Source: Xiphophorus maculatus
Taxonomy: Eukaryota; Chordata; Actinopteri; Cyprinodontiformes; Poeciliidae
Assembly: GCF_002775205.1 (NCBI RefSeq)
Contig: NC_036457.1
Coordinates: 10,144,996 to 10,208,995 of the forward strand
Direction of reading: 5' to 3'
DNA length: 64,000 bases
Both the position numbers and the translations under genes were made by a program. The notes under the pieces were generated by a model, which ran no database searches, had not been told where the DNA came from, and saw only the letters and a program-made list of their open reading frames with translations. Each line of letters begins with the position of its first letter. Positions within the stretch are counted from its first letter, which is position 1. This document shows, piece after piece, positions 50,701 to 59,700 of this stretch.

Positions 50701-53700
50701 AGCTGATTTGGACTTTATTTAAGCTGAATATATTTATTCTTGTTCTTTGTTTTTAGTCTTTGGGTGAGCGCTGGGCAGCTGTCTGCCGCTGGACAGAAGA
50801 AAGGTGGCATAAGCTGCAAGAAGTTTTCTTAGTTTGGCAACAGCTTTTATCAGATCAGGTATGCAATATTTTGCTTTATACCGCTCAGTCATCTTTCCTT
50901 TTATTTTCAACTTATTGGAGAAGGAAAAAAATTGATTCACATCATAATGAGCTACACAATAAGTCTTTCTGCTTGTATTTTAAAAATCAGTTTGACTTTA
51001 AGACAATAACGATAAATTTAAGTTGATGAATTTGCTCTTTGAAAGTTTATTGTTTTCCAATATTTTGGCAAACTGAATATTTACATTTTGGTTGCTTAAA
51101 AAAAACTATAATAATAATGTTCTAATGCTAGCTTTGTAAATGAAAATGAAATGATTTTCTTTTCTTTTTCACAGAGTTTGATTAGAGAGTGGTTGGCAGA
51201 AAAAGAAGACGCTTTAAATCAAGTCCAAACCTCCAACTTCAGAGATCCCAGTGAAATGAACGCTAATGTGCGACAACTAACAGTACGTAGAGAAAACTAA
51301 TTATTTTTTATGCATCTGGCACTTTCCTCTCAAATGTAATTTAATGTACTGCATTTCCAAAATCCCTATCATCATGTAAAAAATTAGGACAACCCAAATT
51401 TTCAGTTGCCTGTTAAAGAAAATCACATATTGATGTCCATCTTGTTTTTAAAGGAGTAAAGAAAGTGATTTAATTGCAATTAAAATACAAGAAAAATATG
51501 CAGTATTTAGGCTTTCTGCCTTTGGATGGATCACTAGTGAGATGCATCTTGAAGCCAAGATGCAAGTTTTTTTTGTTTCCTCCTGCTGTCAGCGCTCAGG
51601 GTGAATTTCTTGGAATGGCCAGACCTCCCTTGAACATCCCCCACTTAGACAGATTTTTATATTGTTTTGAGACCTCTTTAAATCTCTTACTCATCTCATA
51701 CTTTCTCTTTGAAAGGGCTCGGATTTTATTTAATCTCACCGTGGTGTCCATTTTTACCTAAATAGCCCACCTAACTATATGTGTAAGCTGCAAATGGCTT
51801 TAAAATGCCAAGTAATGATGTTTCCATCACGTCATCCTGATGTGATGCACCTGTGTGTAATTTCAGCTATTTTAAGTGAGAACACATTTGGGTTGTCCTA
51901 ATTTATTTTCTTTACCAGAAACGTTTTTATATTTACAACATTTTACACAAGTTTAAGATTTTTCTTTTAGTATTGTCTAAACTGATATAAAATCCATATT
52001 AGGACTCATGTGCTGTCCTAATTTATTCACACCTGTAAATAATAGATTGAACTTTTTACATTCTCAAGAAATCCTGGAGTAAAAGTTAAGCTTTACTTTT
52101 ATTGTTTTAGATTTTAAAAGAGGACATGGAGAAAAAGAGGAGGACTCTGGACAAGCTGTCAGATGCAGGTCAGGATGTGATGCAGCTGCTTCAGAGTGCT
52201 GAAGCAGGAGCCAAGATTGAGGCCGACACAGAGGAGCTGACTCACAAATGGGACAACCTTGTTCAGAAACTGGAGGACTGCTCCTTCCAGGTGTGCACTT
52301 GGAAATATTTTGTCATGATGAAAACATGGACATAAAAAGCTACTACTCAAATCTGGATGTTCATTATAAGTTTGAAGAAGCTTCAGTAATAGAAACAAAA
52401 GAGTGGGGGTACCATTAAACTTTGCATACTTCCTTTGGTGTTTGTTTTTGGTTTTTTAGTAACTAACATGCAGAGATGATTTTCTGTGTCTCTTTCTGTT
52501 TGATACTTAAAGGTAATGGAGGCTGTAACAGATTCTGGAATGAGTCAGATGGAGGAAAAAGTGATGGAGGCAGCAGCTTCTCCTACTTTTGATCAGGAGC
52601 TGGCTCAACCTGCTCCTGCTAAAAAACGACTGGTGGAGACAGATGCAGAAATCAGACGAATGTAAGAACTTGAAACACAGTCTGCCTCTTCATTGATGAA
52701 AACTAAATTACAAACAGACCTGCAAGCATAAAGGCATTTTATTTTATGCAGGTTTGAAAATAAGCTCTCTGACTTAACAAGCTGGATTCAAACGTGGAAG
52801 ATGTCAGCTCAGCTGCTGTGCGCCATGCCTCCTGAAACCACAGCTGATGCCCCAGACCTGCAGGAAAAACTAAATGTAAAAGTTTTAACTTGAATGAAGG
52901 AACTATGGTAATTTTATTTTAAATTGGCACCTTAATGACAATATATCAATTATGTTTAACTATGACTTTAGGAGCTGGAATTGCAACTGAAGGCAAAGGA
53001 AAGCACAGTTAGGGAAGTAACGAAAGAAGGACGCAACCTGATGGAGCAATTAGAGAGAGGTAAGAAAAGTATTTCTTTTCGTATTTCCTGACGGACAATA
53101 AATTCTCTAATACAATCCATTTAAATGTGTGCAAAGATCTCAGCTTGTACATTGACTTGCAAAAATATTCATATCGTTTGTATCTTTTTACATTTTCTAC
53201 CATTAAAACAATTTTCAATTAATAGATGAAAAGACCGAATACATATGCCCGTTATGAAATAAAATCCCAATAAAATATGTTAAAGTTTGTACTTATATGA
53301 TGGTAAATTGCTAAAAAAAGATCAAGCTGTATGTAAACTTTTGCATAATCTTTTTGTTCAGCAATCCCAACTTAATCAAAGATATTTCCTTTCCCCTTTA
53401 ATTGTGTATGTCTGTTAATTTTTTTAATGACTTTTATGTTGATGTGTTATGTTTTCTGTGATGTTGTTGTTTTATTTAGTGGTAAATGTCAACAGTGTGA
53501 ACATATTTGTGCATTTTGTGGTAACAAAATATCTAAGCCTACAGGCATGCTGTAGGCTGATTTAATATAACTATTCAATGAAACTCTAGACTTTATATGA
53601 CCGCTTAGTTCTGGCAGCAATGAAGCAGCAGGAATCCTGTGACTGAGTTTCTTCCAAGAAACGATTTTATTCCAGCACCTTTCTTATTTTTTTCAGTTTC

Positions 53701-56700
53701 CTACAGACTGTTTTTAACATTCACAACCTAACTATGATACTTTTATGAAATTATAAAAACTTCTGTACACAGTATGTTTAATTATTGGAGTTTTTATGTG
53801 AGACATTGTTGATTTGTGTCTTTCTGCAGAGGGAGCAGGTGTGGACTCGGTGAGGGAAAACATAGACCTGATTCAGACAGAGTGGGATGTCTGTGCAAGG
53901 GAGCTCCAGGCCGCCCGCGACCGGGTTCACACTCGGACCCGGATTAGACAAGTTTCCTCGGAGATAGCTGACCTTGACCAAATGTTGGAGAAACAGGACC
54001 AGTGGCTGGCTACAACTTCACTCGTAAAAAGCAACGAGGTTGAGCTGAGAAACCTGAGAGGAGAATGTAAGGTGAGGTTTACCACATTAGCCCTACTTAA
54101 TCTGCTTTCCTAAATTAAGTTTTTATCCTCAGTTTAACATCTCCTATTGTGTTCCCAGTCCCGCCTTGCTCAGGTCACTGCCTTAGGTCTGCGACTTGAA
54201 CAACTGTCTTCGGAGGCAGGAACATTTGGAATGGTGCCATCTCTAAAAGACAACATGGTTGTGGTTTCTGCACATCACTCCTCCACACTACAGCAGCTGC
54301 AGAACAGAGAACAAGAAGTGAATCAAGGTAAACATGCTTGGTTATGTACAATTATTTCCAAAAATATTCTCATTCTTTAGCTTTTTCAATTATTAGACCA
54401 GTAAAAGATTATACATGGTATTCAAGTATTTTTAAACTTTAGAAATTGTGGCCTTCATTTGTATTTGACCCTTTTTACTGTGATGCACCTTAATTAAATT
54501 TGGGTTTATGAAAACCTCAGAGGTTTGTTAGAAAACATTATTGAACAAACATAATCATGAAAACCAAAAAAATACACTAGTGACACACTGACTTTAAACA
54601 TTCCAGCATTCTGTTCAACTTATTTTCTGAAAATGGAAAATATATAAATGAAAATGTACCATTGTGGATTTTTTTTGTCAGATGAGGCAAAAATGGAGTG
54701 ATGTTCACCTTCCAATAAGACAACACTAAAAATACAACCAGAGTTAAAATTAGATAATTTGGATCAAAGCAGATTTATGTATTAGAATGACTCAGTAAAA
54801 GTCCAAACCTGAATCATATTGAGAATCAGTGATGGTGTTCACCATCTAACATGTTTTAACTCCTCGTTAGTATAGTGGTGAGTATCCCCGCCTGTCACGC
54901 GGGAGACCGGGGTTCGATTCCCCGACGGGGAGTGAAGTTTGTTTCAGGTCCCTCTTGAAAATGAGATCTAGATCTCAACGGGGTTTACCTGATTAAATAA
55001 AGGAATATATATATGACAAAGCTTGAGCTGTTATGCAAAAAATAATATGCAAAGAATAATAAGGGACATTTCCTTATCCCTATTATCCAGAGTCCAGTGT
55101 CTTTAAAACTTGACAAAAACATTATATTTCATCTGGAGGATAAATTAGCTTTTAAACACTGTACAGGCTTTATCCTATGTTTTTGAAAGGAAATTTTTGG
55201 CTTTATGCTATATCTGATCTCCTGTTTAATAATAAAAATCTCTTTCTCTTTTTCACTGAAGGTTTTACATTTATAAGGAAAGCAAAATAATAATGGGTAA
55301 CATGAGTACAGCTGCTCATGAGCTATGTAAATTTGACATCAGTATTTTTTATTGAACCTTGGCTAGTCTCAAGTAATAATAGATCTTGCCCTTATATGGC
55401 CTCCGAAAGCGCACAAATTTACAGCAGCATACACAAGCGATTTTGTGCCAAGTCAAATGTCTGTCAGCTTGTTTCTACCTGAGGACGTGAGTTGGATATA
55501 AAACAGTCCTGAAAATCAGTCTTTGTTTTAATTCCTGAGTTAATGTGTGCAGATCTCAGCCAAATATTACCTCGTAACCTGAATAAACTCTTGAACATAA
55601 GTGTCTTTGAGTGACTGGGAGCTTTTTAAGACAGCTTTCTTTTGGAAGGAAATCAGTTGTTTCTGCTTGAGGGTACTTTGCCTCTCGTGATGGGGGCATC
55701 TTGAACTTTCACTTCCTCTCGGCTCTTACTCTGTGTAAACACCTTCCGACTATGGAAGCATTAAATCACCTGGCAATTAACAGGCAACAAAACAGGAGGC
55801 AGGAGAGACTGTTATATAGCAAAGCAGGAAGCGCTGAAACACAGTGATTAGGAACATTTATCATCTTCCCTCACAGTAGAAAACACACAAACTGGACACC
55901 TTCTTACACAAGTTTTAATATTATATCCCAGTGTTATAATGTGTGATGTAATCTTTTTGAAACTTACATTTACTTTCTTTTTTTTTTTTGGCCCAGCCCT
56001 GGCCAGCGTAGAAGCCACCCAGGTGGTTCAGGATGCGGTGGACAGCCTGGAGGCCAGTTTGGCGGCTTTGAAAGACGGCGTCGTAGACGTTCACACAGCA
56101 GAAAGGGCAGTGGAGCGGGCACAGGTGGGTGGTGATAATAAACAATCAGACTTTCCTGCAGAGCATTTTGCATGCAGTTATCATATCAAAGTGACAGATT
56201 AAAAGAAAAGTCCAGAAAAGTAGATATCACTAAGTTGCACCTTTCTATTTGCATGTTTTATATTGGCATGTGCGATAATTATTGATATTTTGACATGGCA
56301 GGAATCTCTAGATCTTGTTAAGCTTTTTATTTATTTATTTATTTATTTTTTCTTTGTGATTGAGTAACTAGTTTATCAGTGTAGTGTCATCCTGTCTCTC
56401 CTGTGGTTTCTACAACGCAATAAGCCTTTTTCTTTTTTTTTTACCAAGCAGTCAATTGCCTTATCACTGCATTAAATTGTGCAAGAGGTAAAGGGTATGT
56501 GTGTGAACATGCCTCTTTTGTGTTTTTGCACAGAAATGGCTGTTTTATAATGAGCATGTTGTTGCATACTGAACATTTGCCTCCTCCTCCATCTGTCCGT
56601 GGAATGTGGCTCAGTCTGCGCTCTTGTTATCGCGGTAGATAGGACGCTGTGCAAGGGAGAGGGGCGGGGAGGTGACACATTCTGGGCTGCGTGCCTGTGC

Positions 56701-59700
56701 ATGAACCACGAAGCTCCATGTGGAGCCTGCCAGCCTCAACATACAATCCTGTGACAGCATCCCAGAGATCAGTCAGACATTAGTCTAATGAGAGGAGATG
56801 ACACTGATTGTTATAGTTTTTTGTTTTTATGGGTTCACAATGTCATTTACACACATTGCTTCTTTATTATGCCTTTGCTAATAAAATGAACCTAATTGTG
56901 TGCATATAAATTGTAAGCCATTGATACAAATGGCTTTGTCATAGTTGGTGAAGAACGAGCGCATTTGTTTTGCCTGATTTGACATTTTGGAAAAGACATT
57001 TCACAAAGTAGTCTGAAGCTGTATTTGTTGCATGTTGGTCCTTTTATTGTCCTGCTTATCTTTAACAGAGTTCATAGAGTTTATGAACTCCGTTGGCATA
57101 TGTCATAATACGTTCTCTTTTACCCCCTTGGCATTCACACAAATCAAATTAGGAAAACGTTGCAAACTCCTTTAACTTGGAAAATGACTCAGAGCAAGGT
57201 TTCACGGTCTAGAAATGTGGGGAAATAGATTTTTGAGACTTTTCCAGGTTTGGATAAGCATGGAAAAAACAAACGAGTACTGAAAAGTAGTTTTGTTTCA
57301 GAATTTATTCCATTTCCCATTGTGTAAATGTTATTTCCTTCGTTCAGTCATTCAGTCATTCCTGTTGCTTACCATGTTCATACACTCCCATCTGACCTTT
57401 CCCTTTGTTCTTATTTCTTCTTCTTTTCTCTTCGGTTCTTACTTCTTTCCCATTTTGAATCTTTCGTTCTTCCATTCTGGGCCTTATGTCGTCCTTCCTG
57501 TACTTCCTTCTTTAACCCTTCCTTTCTCAGTTCTTTCCTTCCTTTTTTCCTTTGTTCTGTTGTTGTTTTGTTTTTTCTTCTTTCCTTTATTTTTTTGTTG
57601 GCTTTTTAGTTTGTTCATAAGTTCATTCATTACTTTGTTCGTTCCTTCCAGATTCCTTCGTTCGTTCCTTCATTCATTTGTCCTTTCCTTGCTTCTTTTC
57701 TTCCATCCTTTTATTCTTCAATCAACCAACAACAATAGTGATGAACTTTCATGTTATATTTTAAAGTGAGTATTAAGAAATAGAGACGCTTGAAAGTTGA
57801 GCCTGGAAATGTTATGTAAAAAACTGTAAAAACTCTGCCAAAGCTACAAATGTCTGGTTTTAGAAATGATTCAGAAGTTTCCAAGATGGAGTGTAGTGTA
57901 GTTCACACAGCTCTGAGACTTTGTTGAGCCTGACCTTTTGCTGACCACAGAGCCTGTGTTTGGAGATTGAACAAAAACAACAAGCCACTGATCCAGCTGA
58001 ACTACAAAAATGGAGCCAGCTCTCTTCAAAAGCCCGTGAGGAGCATGGCATGCTGCAGTGCGTTATGGGCAGCATGAAAGACAATCAGGTAGGTTAACTC
58101 TAATTACCCCAATAATTTTCATCATATTGCTCAATGTTTCTTAATTGCTCAATGTTTCTCTACTTGTTGGTTTTAGGTGCGTTTGGAACAAGTGGAGCGC
58201 TGGCTGGAGGCAGTTCAGGAGCTACTGTCAAGGGACGCCACAGGGATAGGCGATGCTGAGAATCTACAGGCAGAACTTAATCAGTGCAAGGTATATAAAA
58301 AAAGAAATGCAGACACTAAACATTTTTTAAACTCAGCATGAGTTGATCAAAATAAAATCCAATTTGTTTCTTTCTTTACATTTCCTTTTTTTCTTACCGG
58401 ACTGCTGAATGGTCATTAATTACTTATACTAGGTTAATTGATTACAGAGATGACATTTTAAAGTGTACTTAACATTTTATATGGGCATTTATTGTATTGA
58501 GTGTGACTGGCATTACCTATATATTCTCCGGAGATTGTAAGTCCTAGGGGCATCCTAAAGGATTTTTCCATGACTGAAAACTCAGGAAGAGCAGCTTTGT
58601 TGTATTTTTTTGCTAAGCAGTGCTCTTTTGTAGCAACATGATTAGGAATGGCTTTTCCCAGGATATCTGAGTGGAATAGCATTTCAAAATGCTGAAATTT
58701 GATGATGCTTAAGTTTTTATAATCTCTTGAACCTGTTGATGACTGCATTTATTTAAATTTTTAAATTGAAACTTTTTTTTTTTTTAGGAGTATGTTACTG
58801 AGATGGAGCTGATGGAACGTTCATTAATGCAGATGGAAGAAAATGTAATGGCTGTTCAGGCGACTGCAGTCCCAGGACTGGTCCAGTGGGGGCAGGATAA
58901 GTTGGACCATTGTCAAGAAAGATGGGCCACACTCAGTAAACAGGTGATGAAAGCAGTGAATTTCAGATTAAAATAGTAATTTAAAAAATATAATTTAGCT
59001 AAAAATGCACTTTAAATACAAATTTTGATTTTGATTATTAAGACTTACAGGTTATCAAAATTCCTGTAATTTTTTAATTAAGTTTTATGTCATTTTAGAA
59101 AATGACATAAAACTAATAGATCTTCAAGTCTCAGTTGAGACTTGGAGGTTGTTAAGCAGGTAATCGGTGACACCCCCCACATGAAGGGGATACCACATCA
59201 GGTAATTTTTTACAGAGTGCTGTACGCAAGCAAATAATGAAAAGTTAAGTGTAAGGAAAAATGTGAGTGGAAAAAAAAGTGCAAATAGACCACAGCCTTG
59301 AGAGGATTAGAATCGGAACCTGAGTAAAAATTTGGGGACGATTCAAATGCATAGTTTAAATGTGCTCAGCAAAGATTTCTGTTATTTATTTTGTAAATCT
59401 GTCGAATATGTTCCCATGCAGCTCTTGAGTCATCAGGAGCATGTGGCTGAGAACCAGGAGAAGCAACTGAACCTGAAGAAAGACCTGACAGAGATGCAGG
59501 AGTGGATGGCCCAGGTTGACGAAGAGTTTTTAATGAGAGACTTTGAGTATAAAAGTCCTGAGGACTTGGAGGTGTCACTGGAGGAGATGAAGGTATGGGT
59601 GAAAAAAAAAAAAGTCAGGAAATCATTAAATTTGTATTTATTGTGAAACTGTTTCAGCTTTTGGATCTATGTATTTACATGAAATCTTTAATTAAAGCGT

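Noticed and set aside
57293..57769. 158-codon frame rich in Phe, Leu and Ser with apparent membrane segments
   Set aside because: The composition comes from a pyrimidine-rich low-complexity tract in utrn intron 22.
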